The notes: generated by a model not told the origin, from the letters alone. A stretch of 64,000 nt of DNA from Sedimentibacter sp. MB31-C6 (GCF_035934735.1 NZ_CP142396.1:2914001-2978000); one strand, 5' to 3'. Shown: positions 43,333-53,250, counted from the stretch's first letter. Numbers and translations are program-made.

Positions 43333-44526
43333 ATGAATGTATTAATAATTAACTGTGGAAGTTCATCATTGAAATATCAATTAATAAATATGGATGATGA
43401 AAGCGTATTAGCAAAAGGATTAGCTGAAAGAATAGGTATCGAAGGCAGTGTTGTAAAACATGAAAAAACTGGACAAGATAAAGTAATAATTAACGATTCA
43501 ATGGCTAATCACAAGGATGCAATTAATATAGTTTTAAAAGCTTTAGTTGATTCAAAATATGGTGCAGTAAAATCATTAAAGGAAATTGATGCAGTAGGAC
43601 ATAGAGTTGTTCACGGTGGAGAAAAATTTGCAGGTTCAGTAGTAATTACTGATGAAGTTGTAAATACTATGAAAGAATGTACTGATTTAGCTCCATTGCA
43701 CAATCCTCCAAATATTATTGGAATTGAAGCTTGTAAAGAATTATTGCCAAACATTCCTATGGTAGGAGTATTTGATACAGCATTCCATCAAACAATGCCT
43801 GAAGAAGCTTACATCTATCCATTGCCTTATGAATTATATCAAGAACTCGGAATAAGAAGATACGGATTTCATGGAACTTCTCATAAATATGTTTCTGAAA
43901 GAGTCTCTGCTTTAACTGGCAAAAGTAACAAAGAGTTAAAAATTATAACATGCCATTTAGGAAATGGAGCTAGTTTAACAGCTATAAAAGACGGTCAATC
44001 TGTAGACACTAGTATGGGAATGACACCACTTGAAGGCCTTGTAATGGGTACTAGATGTGGAGACATAGATCCAGCTATAGTCACATTTTTAATGAATAAG
44101 AAAAATCTTTCAATTCAAGAAATTGATAATTTAATGAATAAAAAATCAGGAGTTCTTGGAATTTCTGGTGTTAGCAGCGATTTTAGAGATATTGAAGAAG
44201 CAGCTGATAAAGGTGATAAAAGAGCTCAGTTAGCTTTAGACAAATTTGCGTATACAGTAAAAAAATACATCGGTTCTTATGCAGCAGCTATGGGTGGAGT
44301 TGATGTATTGGTATTTACTGCTGGCTTAGGTGAGAATTCAGGACCAGCTAGAAAACAAATTTGTGAGGGATTAGAATTCTTAGGAATTGAAATTGATGAT
44401 GATAAAAACAATACTAGAGGAAAAGAAGTAGAAATATCTAAAAGCAGCTCAAAAGTAAAAGTTTTTGTTATTCCAACAAACGAAGAGTTAATGATTGCTA
44501 GAGATACTAAGACATTAGCAAAATAG
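43333..44526 (+). CDS. ackA: Acetate kinase
   Basis: A 397-residue ASKHA-fold enzyme that interconverts acetyl phosphate plus ADP with acetate plus ATP, the substrate-level phosphorylation step of acetogenic fermentation. It begins [17 protein letters not shown]. Signatures are [47 protein letters not shown] and the C-terminal [10 protein letters not shown] and [11 protein letters not shown]. Length is exactly typical. No pta gene is adjacent here, so phosphotransacetylase must be elsewhere. The RBS is GGAGG. Confidence 0.98.
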   Translation: MNVLIINCGSSSLKYQLINMDDESVLAKGLAERIGIEGSVVKHEKTGQDKVIINDSMANHKDAINIVLKALVDSKYGAVKSLKEIDAVGHRVVHGGEKFAGSVVITDEVVNTMKECTDLAPLHNPPNIIGIEACKELLPNIPMVGVFDTAFHQTMPEEAYIYPLPYELYQELGIRRYGFHGTSHKYVSERVSALTGKSNKELKIITCHLGNGASLTAIKDGQSVDTSMGMTPLEGLVMGTRCGDIDPAIVTFLMNKKNLSIQEIDNLMNKKSGVLGISGVSSDFRDIEEAADKGDKRAQLALDKFAYTVKKYIGSYAAAMGGVDVLVFTAGLGENSGPARKQICEGLEFLGIEIDDDKNNTRGKEVEISKSSSKVKVFVIPTNEELMIARDTKTLAK

Positions 44527-44547
44527 TAAAAGTGTAAAATAAACTAC

Positions 44548-44576
44548 TTGACAAAACTTTTTATTTCTCATATAAT
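44548..44576 (+). promoter_or_regulatory. Consensus promoter of yceD-rpmF
   Basis: TTGACA (44548-44553), exactly 17 bp, TATAAT (44571-44576): a perfect sigma-A promoter. Transcription should start near 44583, downstream of the first TTG of the long reading frame, which fixes the true yceD start further downstream. Confidence 0.92.
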
Positions 44577-44601
44577 TAACTCTGCGAATAAAGAGGGTGG
44601 T

Positions 44602-45108
44602 ATTATATTAATTAATTTAAGTAAATTTTTATCTTCGAATGATTTATCTTTAAATATCAACGAAATTTTTCAAATTGAAGATAAAAACTTTTTAGAAAAA
44701 ACACATCTTGATAATAATATATACTTTAAAGGTAGTTTTTTTAAAGTAGAAGACGATGTATTATTAAATGGTATAGTTAAATATACATATTCAGAAGAAT
44801 GTGCTAGATGTTTAACTGAATTTAACAATGCTATAGAAACTAAATTTGAAGCAGTTGTTGTTAATTATCTAGAAAATAAAGAAGCTTCAAATGAAATTAA
44901 ATTAGTTTTGAATGAGGGATGTGTTGAGTTAGAAGAAACAATAAAGCAGTTAATTTATTTGTCTATGCCTATGAAGGCCTTGTGCAAAGAAGACTGTAAA
45001 GGCATCTGTCCTACATGCGGAGCTAATTTAAATAATGAAAAATGTAAATGTGATAACAATTTAACAGATCCACGTTTTGATAAATTAAAAGACCTGTTAA
45101 ATGATTAA
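44602..45108 (+). CDS. yceD: YceD family protein (DUF177), non-AUG start likely
   Basis: About 165-168 residues of the YceD/DUF177 family, nearly always found before rpmF and linked in other organisms to 23S rRNA accumulation. Two Cys pairs are visible: CARC near residue 70, and a C-terminal CKEDCKGICPTCGANLN that probably binds zinc. The open frame has no ATG or GTG at the N-terminus; its only classical start (TTG 44548) is the -35 box of the promoter. AGAGGGTGG (44592-44600) is followed by in-frame ATT 44602, ATA 44605, TTA and ATT 44611, so an AUU or AUA start is most likely. 44602 is used here provisionally. Confidence 0.85.
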   Translation: MILINLSKFLSSNDLSLNINEIFQIEDKNFLEKTHLDNNIYFKGSFFKVEDDVLLNGIVKYTYSEECARCLTEFNNAIETKFEAVVVNYLENKEASNEIKLVLNEGCVELEETIKQLIYLSMPMKALCKEDCKGICPTCGANLNNEKCKCDNNLTDPRFDKLKDLLND

Positions 45109-45120
45109 GGAGGTGTTAGA

Positions 45121-45300
45121 ATGGCAGTACCAAAAAGAAAAACTTCCAAAGCTAGAAGAGATAGAAGAAGAACAGCTAAAGAAAGATTAACAATTCCAAA
45201 TGTTATGGAATGCCCTCAATGTCATGAACCAAAATTGCCTCATAGAGTATGTGGAGCATGCGGATATTATAACGGCAAAGAAGTTATGAGCGTAGAATAA
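45121..45300 (+). CDS. rpmF: 50S ribosomal protein L32
   Basis: A 59-residue ribosomal protein. It begins [17 protein letters not shown] and carries a zinc ribbon with CPQC and CGAC, so it is the zinc-binding (C+) form. The RBS is AGGAGGTG. It lies 12 bp after yceD and ends in a clear terminator. yceD-rpmF-plsX-acpP is a widely conserved order that links ribosome and lipid synthesis. Confidence 0.97.
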   Translation: MAVPKRKTSKARRDRRRTAKERLTIPNVMECPQCHEPKLPHRVCGACGYYNGKEVMSVE

Positions 45301-45301
45301 A

Positions 45302-45330
45302 AAATTAGTGCTTAAGGGCACTATTTTTTT
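45302..45330 (+). terminator. Terminator of rpmF
   Basis: TAGTGC (45306-45311) pairs with GCACTA (45318-45323), loop TTAAGG, followed by seven T. Confidence 0.85.
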
Positions 45331-45331
45331 A

Positions 45332-45383
45332 TTGCAATAAAAATACTTCTACGATATACTAATTAATGGGTAAAATATACTAA
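45332..45383 (+). promoter_or_regulatory. plsX promoter with 21-bp-spaced direct repeat
   Basis: TTGCAA (45332-45337), 17 bp, TATACT (45355-45360). The 9-mer ATATACTAA overlaps this -10 (45354-45362) and recurs at 45375-45383, two helical turns downstream near the transcription start. This could be a repressor site, for example a fatty-acid synthesis regulator. No FapR-like palindrome is seen. Confidence 0.6.
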
Positions 45384-45399
45384 AAACAGAGGTGTCCAT

Positions 45400-46398
45400 A
45401 TGAAAATTGTAATCGATGCCATGGGAGGGGATAATGCTCCAGAGGCAGTAGTTAAAGGAAGTATACTTGCTAGAGATGAATATAAGTTAAATATAATATT
45501 ATCTGGCAAAGAAAGACAAATTAAAAATATATTAGATAAATCTACGACAAACTATAAAAACATTGAAATAATAAATGCAGAAGAGGTCATAACAAACGAA
45601 GATAAACCAGTTATGGCAATTAGACGAAAAAAGGATTCTTCATTGGTTAAAGCTTTAAACCTTGTAAAAGATAATGAAGCAGACGCCATTGTATCAGCTG
45701 GTAGTACAGGAGCCTTGCTAAGTGGTGGTTTATTAGTTATAGGAAGAATAAATGGAATAGAAAGACCTGCTTTAGGCACTATGATTCCTAATATGAGAGG
45801 TGGTTTTGCTTTGCTTATCGATTCTGGAGCAAATGTAGATTGCAAACCAGAATTTTTATTTGACTTTGCTTTAATGGGAGATATTTATCTTAAAAAAGTT
45901 ATGAATATTTCTTCACCAAGAATTGCTTTAGCAAATATTGGAGCAGAAAAAAGTAAGGGAGATAAACTGACTCAAGAAACATATGAACTATTAGAAAATT
46001 CAAAATTACCACTTAATTTTATTGGCAATATTGAAGCAAGGGATGTTCTTCAAGGAAAGACAGATATAATAATATGTGATGGATTTGTAGGTAATATGAT
46101 TCTGAAGACATTAGAAGGCACAGTCTTAGAACTTATGAAAGGTATAAAGACAACATTGATGTCAAGTACAAAGTCCAAAATAGGTGGAATGTTAATAAAA
46201 CCTGCTTTAAATGACTTTAAAAACAAATTAGATTATAAAGAGCATGGAGGAGCGCCATTATTAGGTGTTAAAGCACCAGTAATTAAAGCACATGGTAGTT
46301 CAGATAGTATTGCCATTAAAAATGCAATACGACAGGCTAAAATATGTTGTGAAAGTAATATTAATAGTTTAATAGAAAAAAGTATAATAATGAGGTGA
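45400..46398 (+). CDS. plsX: Phosphate acyltransferase PlsX
   Basis: A 332-residue soluble enzyme that makes acyl phosphate from acyl-ACP, the first step of glycerophospholipid synthesis in most Gram-positive bacteria. It begins MKIVIDAMGGDNAPEAVVKG and has AIRRKKDSSL, AIVSAGSTGALL, GGFALLIDSGANVDCKP and a C-terminal EHGGAPLLGVKAPVIKAHGSSDSIAIKNAI. Length matches the family. It precedes acpP by 4 bp. RBS GAGGTG. Confidence 0.97.
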   Translation: MKIVIDAMGGDNAPEAVVKGSILARDEYKLNIILSGKERQIKNILDKSTTNYKNIEIINAEEVITNEDKPVMAIRRKKDSSLVKALNLVKDNEADAIVSAGSTGALLSGGLLVIGRINGIERPALGTMIPNMRGGFALLIDSGANVDCKPEFLFDFALMGDIYLKKVMNISSPRIALANIGAEKSKGDKLTQETYELLENSKLPLNFIGNIEARDVLQGKTDIIICDGFVGNMILKTLEGTVLELMKGIKTTLMSSTKSKIGGMLIKPALNDFKNKLDYKEHGGAPLLGVKAPVIKAHGSSDSIAIKNAIRQAKICCESNINSLIEKSIIMR

Positions 46399-46402
46399 TT
46401 GT

Positions 46403-46633
46403 ATGTTTGAAAAAATTAGAAGTTTAGTAGCAGAAAAATTAAATGTTGATATTGAAGATATTAAAATGGAAACCTCCTTTTCTGATGATTTAGAAGCAGA
46501 TTCTATTTCATTATTTGAACTAGTAATGTCAATCGAAGATGAGTTCGACATTGAAATTGATGATGACAATATTGAAAGTATTTCAACAGTAGGGGATATT
46601 GTACATTATTTAGAAGAAACTATAGGCAATTAA
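46403..46633 (+). CDS. acpP: Acyl carrier protein
   Basis: A 76-residue acidic four-helix ACP that carries fatty acyl chains on phosphopantetheine. The modified Ser lies in EADSISLFELVM (DSI in place of the usual DSL), near residue 36. The RBS is GAGGTGAT, overlapping the end of plsX. Between it and rnc lie a weak hairpin terminator and about 130 bp of AT-rich sequence. Confidence 0.95.
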   Translation: MFEKIRSLVAEKLNVDIEDIKMETSFSDDLEADSISLFELVMSIEDEFDIEIDDDNIESISTVGDIVHYLEETIGN

Positions 46634-46648
46634 TGATGCAGAATACTT

Positions 46649-46684
46649 GAAGAATCTACTTATAAATTAAAAAGGAGATTCTTC
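46649..46684 (+). terminator. Hairpin terminator after acpP
   Basis: GAAGAATCT (46649-46657) pairs with AGATTCTTC (46676-46684), followed by a broken T-rich tract. It is weak because of the 18-base loop. Confidence 0.6.
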
Positions 46685-46819
46685 TACTTTCTTTTGAATT
46701 TGTCGATAATTTGGAAAATAAAAATAATTAATACTGATATTATAATTTTTTATTAATTCTATGAAACTTTCATGGCTGTAATAAAAAATTATAACTTACA
46801 ATAGAAGATGGAGGTAGTT

Positions 46820-47533
46820 GTGATTATTAACTTAGAAGAACTTAATGAATTTGAAAAAATTTTAAAATATAAATTTAGTAATATAGAAGTATTAGAAAAA
46901 TCTTTAACCCATAGTTCCTATTCAAATGAGGATAAATCATATTTAAAGGTTAACAATGAAAGATTAGAGTTTTTAGGAGATTCCGTTTTAAGTATTGCTG
47001 TAAGTAGATTTATATTTGATAAATTTCCTGATTATCCAGAGGGAGATTTAACAAAGCTTAGGTCACAAGTTGTATGTGAAGATACCCTTAGTTTAGTTGC
47101 TGCAAATTTAAATGTAGGCACTTATCTGCTATTAGGTAAAGGAGAAGAAGCTTCAGGAGGAAGAGAACGTAAATCCATACTTGCGGATGCTGTAGAAGCA
47201 ATTATTGCTGCTATTTATGTAGATGGAGGCTATAAAGAAGCTGAAAAATTTGTTCTTGATAATTTAAGAAGATATATACAGCTTGCCGTAAAAGGAAAAA
47301 TTATTACTGATTTCAAATCAAATTTACAGGAATATTATCAAGGTATTAAACAAACATGTAAAATTAGGTATATCGTTACAAAGGAAGAAGGACCTGATCA
47401 TGAAAAAATGTTTCATGTTAGTGTTTTAGTGAATAAAAAGGTAGTTGGTAGTGGTGTTGGTAAAAGTAAAAAATTAGCAGAGCAAGATGCTGCCAAAAAC
47501 GCATTAATATCTGAAGGGCAATTAAATGAGTAA
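46820..47533 (+). CDS. rnc: Ribonuclease III
   Basis: A 237-residue double-strand-specific endoribonuclease that processes rRNA and structured mRNA. The catalytic signature NERLEFLGDSVLS is near residue 43, the second acidic site is in ILADAVEAIIAAIYVDGG near 120, and a C-terminal dsRNA-binding domain starts near 162 (DFKSNLQEYYQG) with GSGVGKSKKLAEQDAAKNAL. The start is GTG 46820, after GGAGGTAG; an ATG 12 bp upstream overlaps that site. The next gene begins 8 bp before its end. Confidence 0.96.
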   Translation: MIINLEELNEFEKILKYKFSNIEVLEKSLTHSSYSNEDKSYLKVNNERLEFLGDSVLSIAVSRFIFDKFPDYPEGDLTKLRSQVVCEDTLSLVAANLNVGTYLLLGKGEEASGGRERKSILADAVEAIIAAIYVDGGYKEAEKFVLDNLRRYIQLAVKGKIITDFKSNLQEYYQGIKQTCKIRYIVTKEEGPDHEKMFHVSVLVNKKVVGSGVGKSKKLAEQDAAKNALISEGQLNE

Positions 47534-48596
47534 AAAAATGAAAATAATTCCTGTTTTTGTTCCCCATATAGGATGTCCTAATGACTGTGTATTTTGTAAT
47601 CAAAGAAGAATTACTGGTAAAGATAATGTAATAGTTAACTCTACCTATGTTAAAAATATTATTGAAGAATATAGAAAAACTATTGATGAAAATACATATA
47701 CAGAACTTGCATTTTTTGGTGGAAGTTTTACAGCTATAGACTTAAGTTTACAAGAAGAACTATTAAAAGTAGGAAAATATTATAAAGATTCAGGTGTAGT
47801 TCATAAAATTAGATGTTCTACAAGACCTGATGCAATAAATGATGAAATATTATATTTACATAAAAAATATGGAATGAATATTATTGAACTTGGAATTCAA
47901 AGTTTGGATAATGAGGTGTTGAATTTATCTAACAGAGGACATAGTAAAAATGATGCAAAAAATGCTAGTTTGCTTATCAGAAAACATAATTTTATACTTG
48001 GACATCAGATTATGCCCGGTTTACCAGGAAGTACTAAGGAAAACGACATACAAACATGCAAAGAATCAATAGCTATGGAACCAGAAATAGTAAGAATATA
48101 TCCCACTTTAATAATCAAGGATACAGCCCTTGTTGATATGTACGACAAGGGCATTTACAACCCGCTTACCTTAGAAGAAGCAATTGATATATCAGCAAAA
48201 ATTTATTCCTTATATAAAGTAAAAAATATTAATGTAATCCGTATAGGTCTTCAAAATACAGAATCAATAAATTCAAATGAAGATGTTGTTGCAGGTCCTT
48301 TTCATCCTGCTTTTAGACAACTTGTAGAAGAAAAAATATATTTATCTTCATTAATTAAAATATTGAGTGATACAGAAATAAATAATCATTCTATACAAAT
48401 ATACGCTAATAAAAAAACTATAAATTATATCATTGGACATAAGAAATCAAATTTTATAAATATTAAAAAAATGTTTGGTATTAATAAAATCTCATTTAAA
48501 GAGACAAATAATGAAAATTTAATTGAAATATATAATGAATATAATAAGATAGGTAGTTTTGAAAATTCACAAATTTATAAAAACTACTTACGTTAA
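47526..48596 (+). CDS. Radical SAM protein, Elp3-like, between rnc and smc
   Basis: A 356-residue radical SAM enzyme. The iron-sulfur motif is CPNDCVFC near residue 17 (CX3CX2C), followed by ELAFFGGSFTAI, STRPDAI, ELGIQSLDNEVL, QIMPGLPGS and the TIM-barrel end. It matches the N-terminal half of Elp3-type proteins but lacks their C-terminal acetyltransferase domain, since the end is a short Lys/Asn-rich region. In Firmicutes such genes regularly sit between rnc and smc. The substrate is unknown; tRNA modification is a reasonable guess. It overlaps rnc by 8 bp. Confidence 0.9.
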   Translation: MSKKMKIIPVFVPHIGCPNDCVFCNQRRITGKDNVIVNSTYVKNIIEEYRKTIDENTYTELAFFGGSFTAIDLSLQEELLKVGKYYKDSGVVHKIRCSTRPDAINDEILYLHKKYGMNIIELGIQSLDNEVLNLSNRGHSKNDAKNASLLIRKHNFILGHQIMPGLPGSTKENDIQTCKESIAMEPEIVRIYPTLIIKDTALVDMYDKGIYNPLTLEEAIDISAKIYSLYKVKNINVIRIGLQNTESINSNEDVVAGPFHPAFRQLVEEKIYLSSLIKILSDTEINNHSIQIYANKKTINYIIGHKKSNFINIKKMFGINKISFKETNNENLIEIYNEYNKIGSFENSQIYKNYLR

Positions 48597-48609
48597 ATTA
48601 GGGGGCAAT

Positions 48610-51600
48610 ATGTTTTTAAAAAAAATATATGTAAATGGATTTAAATCCTTTGCCGAAAAAACTGATATAATGGTCGAAAAAGGTATAACTGCAATTGTTG
48701 GTCCTAACGGAAGTGGAAAAAGCAATATCTCAGATGCTATTAAATGGGTATTAGGTGAACAAAGTGCTAAATCTTTAAGAGGCGGAAAAATGGACGACGT
48801 AATTTTTGCTGGAACTCAAAAAAGAATGCCCTTAGGATATGCAGAGGTTAATTTAATTTTCAATAATGAATCAGGTATTATTCCAATTGAATATAAAGAA
48901 GTAAGTATAAAAAGAAAGCTTTATAAAACTGGAGAAAGCGAATATTATATAAATAAACAACAATGTAGACTTAAGGACATTAAAGAACTATTCATGGATA
49001 CAGGTATTGGGAGAGATGGTTATTCATTTATTGGACAAGGTAGGGTTGAAGATATTTTAAGTCCTAATTCCGATACTAGAAGAGAAGTGTTTGAAGAAGC
49101 TGCTGGTATCGTAAAATTCAAAACAAGGAAAGAAGAATCAAAAAGGAAACTTGAAAAAACAAATGACAATCTCGACAGAGTTGAAGATATAATACATGAA
49201 TTAGAAGAACGTTTAGAACCTTTAAAAGAACAAAGTAATATTGCACAAAAATATATTAATTTAAAAAGTGATTTGAAAAAATATGAATTAAATTACTTTG
49301 TGAGAGAATATGAAAAACATAATGAAGCTTTAAAATTGTTAGATAATCAAAAAAAACAGACTATAGAAGAAAAAGAGAAACTTCAAAAAAGAAGAGAAGC
49401 TTTTTCTGAAACTATAATGAATCAAAAAGAAAAAATTAATAGTCTTCAAGAAAAAATAAAAGAAGTTGAAGAAATTCTTTTAGCTAAAAATAAAGAATAT
49501 GAAAATTATTTAAGTTTAAGTCATGTGCATAGTGAAAAGAGTCTTTTATACAAAAATAATATCAATAATATTCAAGAAGAAATAGAATCTTTAATTAAAA
49601 GAAATCAAGAAATACAAAATTCCATTGAAGAATTAAAAATAGAAAAAGTTAAATATGAGGAAAGTTTAAAAAGCAATACTGATAAATTTAATTCTATGAA
49701 TTCTGAAATATTGGGATATAAAGCAGAAATAGATAAGATTGTTAATGCAATTGAAAAAGAAAGAAATGATTTATTTGAACTCAACAAAGAAATAAATAAA
49801 CTTAATAGTACAAAAAGCACAATTGAATCTTTTATGAATAATGATACAGAAAGAATACAACAACTTTCAAATGAAATCACTGAAGAAGAAACAGAAAATA
49901 ATAATAAAAATGATATAATAATAAAGATTAAAAATGAACAAAATGAAATAAAAGAAAAATTAACTTTAGAAAAACAAGAACTAAAAGAAGAAATTAATAA
50001 ATTTAAAATTTTTGAAGATAAAAAAAACAATTTAGAAGCAGAAATAAATAGATTAAGAGATGAATTAAGCAGCACAAAATCAAAACATAATATTTTGTCT
50101 AATATGGAAGCTTATTATGATGGTTATTTTAAAAGCATTAAAGTTCTAATGAATAAAAAAGATAATAATGCAATGCTTAAAAAAAACATATTAGGAACTG
50201 TTGGCGATATAATTAAAACAAAAAAAGAATATGAAACAGCTATTGAAATAGCATTAGGTTCAGCAATACAAAATATTATTGTCAAAGGTGAAAAAGAAGC
50301 TGAAGCCATCATAGACTATTTGAAAGAAAGCAAAATAGGAAGAGTAACATTTTTGCCAATTGATTCAATTCAAGAAAGAAGTTTGAATCAATTTGAAAAA
50401 GCTGTTTTATATGATCCTTGTGTAATTAATACTGGAGATAAGCTAGTTGAAACAGACACAAAATATAACAAGGTTATAAAACATTTATTAGGCAGAATCC
50501 TTATAGTAGATACCTTAAATAATGGATTTAAAATATCAAAAAAAATTGGTGGCTCTATTAAAATTGTAAGTTTACAAGGTGATGTTATTAATTCAGGAGG
50601 ATCTGTAACTGGTGGACATGTTGGGAGAAATCAAAACTTTTTAGGACGAAAAAGAGAAATTGAAGAATGTAAAATTTTAATTGAAAAGGATTCTAAGAAT
50701 TTGGAAATTAAAAATAATGAGTTAAGTAAACTTGTTAATGACTTAAAACTATGTAATGAGTCAATTAACAAAATTAATAATGACATTAGTGAAAAGAATA
50801 ATTTATATAATATGTCAGAATCTAAAAAGAACATGTTACAAGAACAGGTTGAAAAAACATCAGTTGTAATTAATAAATATTTAAAAGAATTAAATTATAT
50901 TGAGGAAGAAAAAGCAAAACGTGAAAAAGAAATTTTAGATATTGAAAATCAAAAAGAAATATGTAAAGAAAAAATAGACTTAAAAGAAAAGAATATTGAA
51001 AATATTGCTTTGCAAAATGACGATAATAAGAAAAAGTATGAAGAGTATAATTCTATTATATTGAAACAGAGAGATCAGGTCTCTCAGATTAATCAAGATA
51101 TAAAGCTTATTGAAGAAAAAATAAGTAATTTTGAATCTGAAATTCAAAGAAATAAAAATAATAAAAATTCAAAAATAGAAAATTTAGAAAATACTGAAAG
51201 AGAAATACAAAAGGCTACTGAATTAATAAATGAATATACTATAAAAATTGAAAAATTGAAAATAGAAATTAATGATATCAATATAAAATACAGTAATGAT
51301 AAAGAAAATTTATCAAAGATACAAAATGAAATTTATGAATTTCAAAATAAAATCAATGATGCAAACAAGGCTTTAACAGATGCATTAGATGATGAAAATT
51401 CAATGAATGTAAAAATTGAAAGAGAAAAGTCTCGTATTGAAGATATTTCAACAAAACTTTGGGAAGAATATGAATTGAATTATGCCATGGCTTTGAATTA
51501 TAAAGATGATAGTGTCAGTCAATCTAGACTTTATAATGATGTTAACAAATATAAGAAGGCTATAAAAGAGCTCGGTAATATTAATTTAAATGCAATTGAA

Positions 51601-52185
51601 GAATATAAAGAAGTAAAAGATAGATACCAATTCCTTACTAAACAAAAGAAAGATTTAATAGATGCTAAAGAACAACTTAATGATGTTATAAAAGAACTTG
51701 AATTGAAGATGAAAGATAGATTTTTAGAAGAATTTACAAATATTAGATTGAAATTTAATGAAGTTTTTACTAAACTATTTAATGGCGGAAAAGGAGATGT
51801 TTATTTAGAAGATGAGGCTGATGCATTAAACAGCAATATTGAAATTGCAATACAACCACCAGGAAAAAAATTAAGCAAGATTTCATTGCTTTCTGGTGGA
51901 GAAAAAGCTTTAACTGCTATTGCTTTATTATTTGCAATATTAAAGACAAAACCAACGCCATTCTGTATACTAGATGAAATCGAAGCAGCTTTAGATGATG
52001 TAAACATTGTTAGATTTTCTCAATATTTAAAAGAATTTTCAAAGGAAACACAATTTATTGTAATTACTCACAGAAAAGGAACTATGGAAAATTCTGATAT
52101 TCTATATGGTGTAACTATGGAGGAAAAAGGAGTAACTAAATTAGTATCATTAAAACTATCGGATGTTGATGATAAATTAATTTAG
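48610..52185 (+). CDS. smc: Chromosome segregation protein SMC
   Basis: A 1191-residue condensin ATPase that compacts and segregates the nucleoid with ScpA/B. Walker A GPNGSGKSN is at residues 31-39 of the N-terminal head. Long coiled coils (about 170-500 and 670-1000) flank a hinge near 510-650 that includes GGSVTGGHVG. The C-terminal head has the signature LSGGEKALTAIALLFA and Walker B CILDEIEAALDD, with the switch His in ITHRKGTM. The start is ATG after GGGGGCAAT; an in-frame extension of 17 codons overlaps the upstream gene. Length is normal. Confidence 0.98.
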   Translation: MFLKKIYVNGFKSFAEKTDIMVEKGITAIVGPNGSGKSNISDAIKWVLGEQSAKSLRGGKMDDVIFAGTQKRMPLGYAEVNLIFNNESGIIPIEYKEVSIKRKLYKTGESEYYINKQQCRLKDIKELFMDTGIGRDGYSFIGQGRVEDILSPNSDTRREVFEEAAGIVKFKTRKEESKRKLEKTNDNLDRVEDIIHELEERLEPLKEQSNIAQKYINLKSDLKKYELNYFVREYEKHNEALKLLDNQKKQTIEEKEKLQKRREAFSETIMNQKEKINSLQEKIKEVEEILLAKNKEYENYLSLSHVHSEKSLLYKNNINNIQEEIESLIKRNQEIQNSIEELKIEKVKYEESLKSNTDKFNSMNSEILGYKAEIDKIVNAIEKERNDLFELNKEINKLNSTKSTIESFMNNDTERIQQLSNEITEEETENNNKNDIIIKIKNEQNEIKEKLTLEKQELKEEINKFKIFEDKKNNLEAEINRLRDELSSTKSKHNILSNMEAYYDGYFKSIKVLMNKKDNNAMLKKNILGTVGDIIKTKKEYETAIEIALGSAIQNIIVKGEKEAEAIIDYLKESKIGRVTFLPIDSIQERSLNQFEKAVLYDPCVINTGDKLVETDTKYNKVIKHLLGRILIVDTLNNGFKISKKIGGSIKIVSLQGDVINSGGSVTGGHVGRNQNFLGRKREIEECKILIEKDSKNLEIKNNELSKLVNDLKLCNESINKINNDISEKNNLYNMSESKKNMLQEQVEKTSVVINKYLKELNYIEEEKAKREKEILDIENQKEICKEKIDLKEKNIENIALQNDDNKKKYEEYNSIILKQRDQVSQINQDIKLIEEKISNFESEIQRNKNNKNSKIENLENTEREIQKATELINEYTIKIEKLKIEINDINIKYSNDKENLSKIQNEIYEFQNKINDANKALTDALDDENSMNVKIEREKSRIEDISTKLWEEYELNYAMALNYKDDSVSQSRLYNDVNKYKKAIKELGNINLNAIEEYKEVKDRYQFLTKQKKDLIDAKEQLNDVIKELELKMKDRFLEEFTNIRLKFNEVFTKLFNGGKGDVYLEDEADALNSNIEIAIQPPGKKLSKISLLSGGEKALTAIALLFAILKTKPTPFCILDEIEAALDDVNIVRFSQYLKEFSKETQFIVITHRKGTMENSDILYGVTMEEKGVTKLVSLKLSDVDDKLI

Positions 52186-52226
52186 AGGATAGCAATTTGT
52201 ATTATATATATTTTTAGGAGGAAATA

Positions 52227-53150
52227 ATGAAACCAGAGAAAAAAGGATTTTTTGCTAAACTAAAAGAAGGTTTATCAAAAACAAAGAAAAATCTTACAGA
52301 ACAAATTGAGAACATTGTTTTTCAACATAAAAAAATAGATGAGGACTTCCTGGATGAGTTAGAAGAAATTCTTATTACATCTGATATGGGAGTTGAAACA
52401 ACTTTAGATATTATTGAATATATAAAAGGAGAAGTAAAGAAAAATAAAATCGAAGATACTACAGAAATTAAAAATATAATAAAACAATATTTAATTAATA
52501 TGTTAAAAAAACACGAAAAAAATGAAGATAATATAAAGCAACAAAGGGTAATATTAGTAGTTGGTGTAAATGGTGTAGGTAAAACAACTTCTATAGGTAA
52601 AATTGCATATAGATTAAAATCTTCAGGTAATAAAGTAATTGTAGCAGCTGCTGATACATTTAGAGCAGCAGCAGTTGAACAACTTAAAGAGTGGTGCAAT
52701 AGAGCAGATGTAGATATTATTGCATCAGAGCAAGGTTCAGATCCTGGATCAGTAATTTTTGATGCAATTCATGCTTCTAAAGCTCGTAATAGTGATGTTT
52801 TAATATGTGATACAGCTGGTAGATTGCATAATAAGAAAAATTTAATGAATGAATTAAGCAAAATATTTAAGATATTAGATAGAGAATTTTCAGAAGCCAA
52901 AATTGATGTTTACTTAGTAATAGATGCAACAACAGGTCAAAATGGTATTATTCAAGCTAAATTATTTAGAGAAACTTGCGATATAAATGGATTGATTTTA
53001 ACTAAACTAGATGGAACTGCCAAAGGTGGAATAGCCTTTCCTATCGTTAATGAATTACAAATTCCAATAAAATATATTGGTGTTGGAGAACAAATTGATG
53101 ACTTGCAAAATTTTGATGCAGAAAACTTTGTAAATGCAATTTTCGAATAA
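52227..53150 (+). CDS. ftsY: Signal recognition particle receptor FtsY
   Basis: A 307-residue SRP receptor GTPase at the inner face of the membrane that docks ribosome-SRP complexes to SecYEG. It has a short basic N-terminus without the long acidic A domain, then the N domain and G domain. GTPase motifs are GVNGVGKTTSIGK (G1) near residue 113, DTFRAAAVEQL, CDTAGR (G3) near 194, LTKLDGTAKGG (G4) near 258, and the end GVGEQIDDLQNFDAENFV. The RBS is AGGAGG. Together with ffh, two genes downstream, it completes the SRP pathway. Confidence 0.97.
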   Translation: MKPEKKGFFAKLKEGLSKTKKNLTEQIENIVFQHKKIDEDFLDELEEILITSDMGVETTLDIIEYIKGEVKKNKIEDTTEIKNIIKQYLINMLKKHEKNEDNIKQQRVILVVGVNGVGKTTSIGKIAYRLKSSGNKVIVAAADTFRAAAVEQLKEWCNRADVDIIASEQGSDPGSVIFDAIHASKARNSDVLICDTAGRLHNKKNLMNELSKIFKILDREFSEAKIDVYLVIDATTGQNGIIQAKLFRETCDINGLILTKLDGTAKGGIAFPIVNELQIPIKYIGVGEQIDDLQNFDAENFVNAIFE

Positions 53151-53184
53151 TTGTTATAACATAATAAAATATTTTAAAAAACTA

Positions 53185-53213
53185 TTGACAAAATCACTAT
53201 AATGCGGTAGAAT
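53185..53213 (+). promoter_or_regulatory. Promoter of ylxM-ffh
   Basis: TTGACA (53185-53190), 17 bp, TAGAAT (53208-53213). A small imperfect hairpin (ACTGT...ACAGT, 53217-53241) lies between it and the ylxM RBS. Confidence 0.75.
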
Positions 53214-53250
53214 TCACTGTCAAGTAAAAAACTTTACAGTAGGTGATTAT

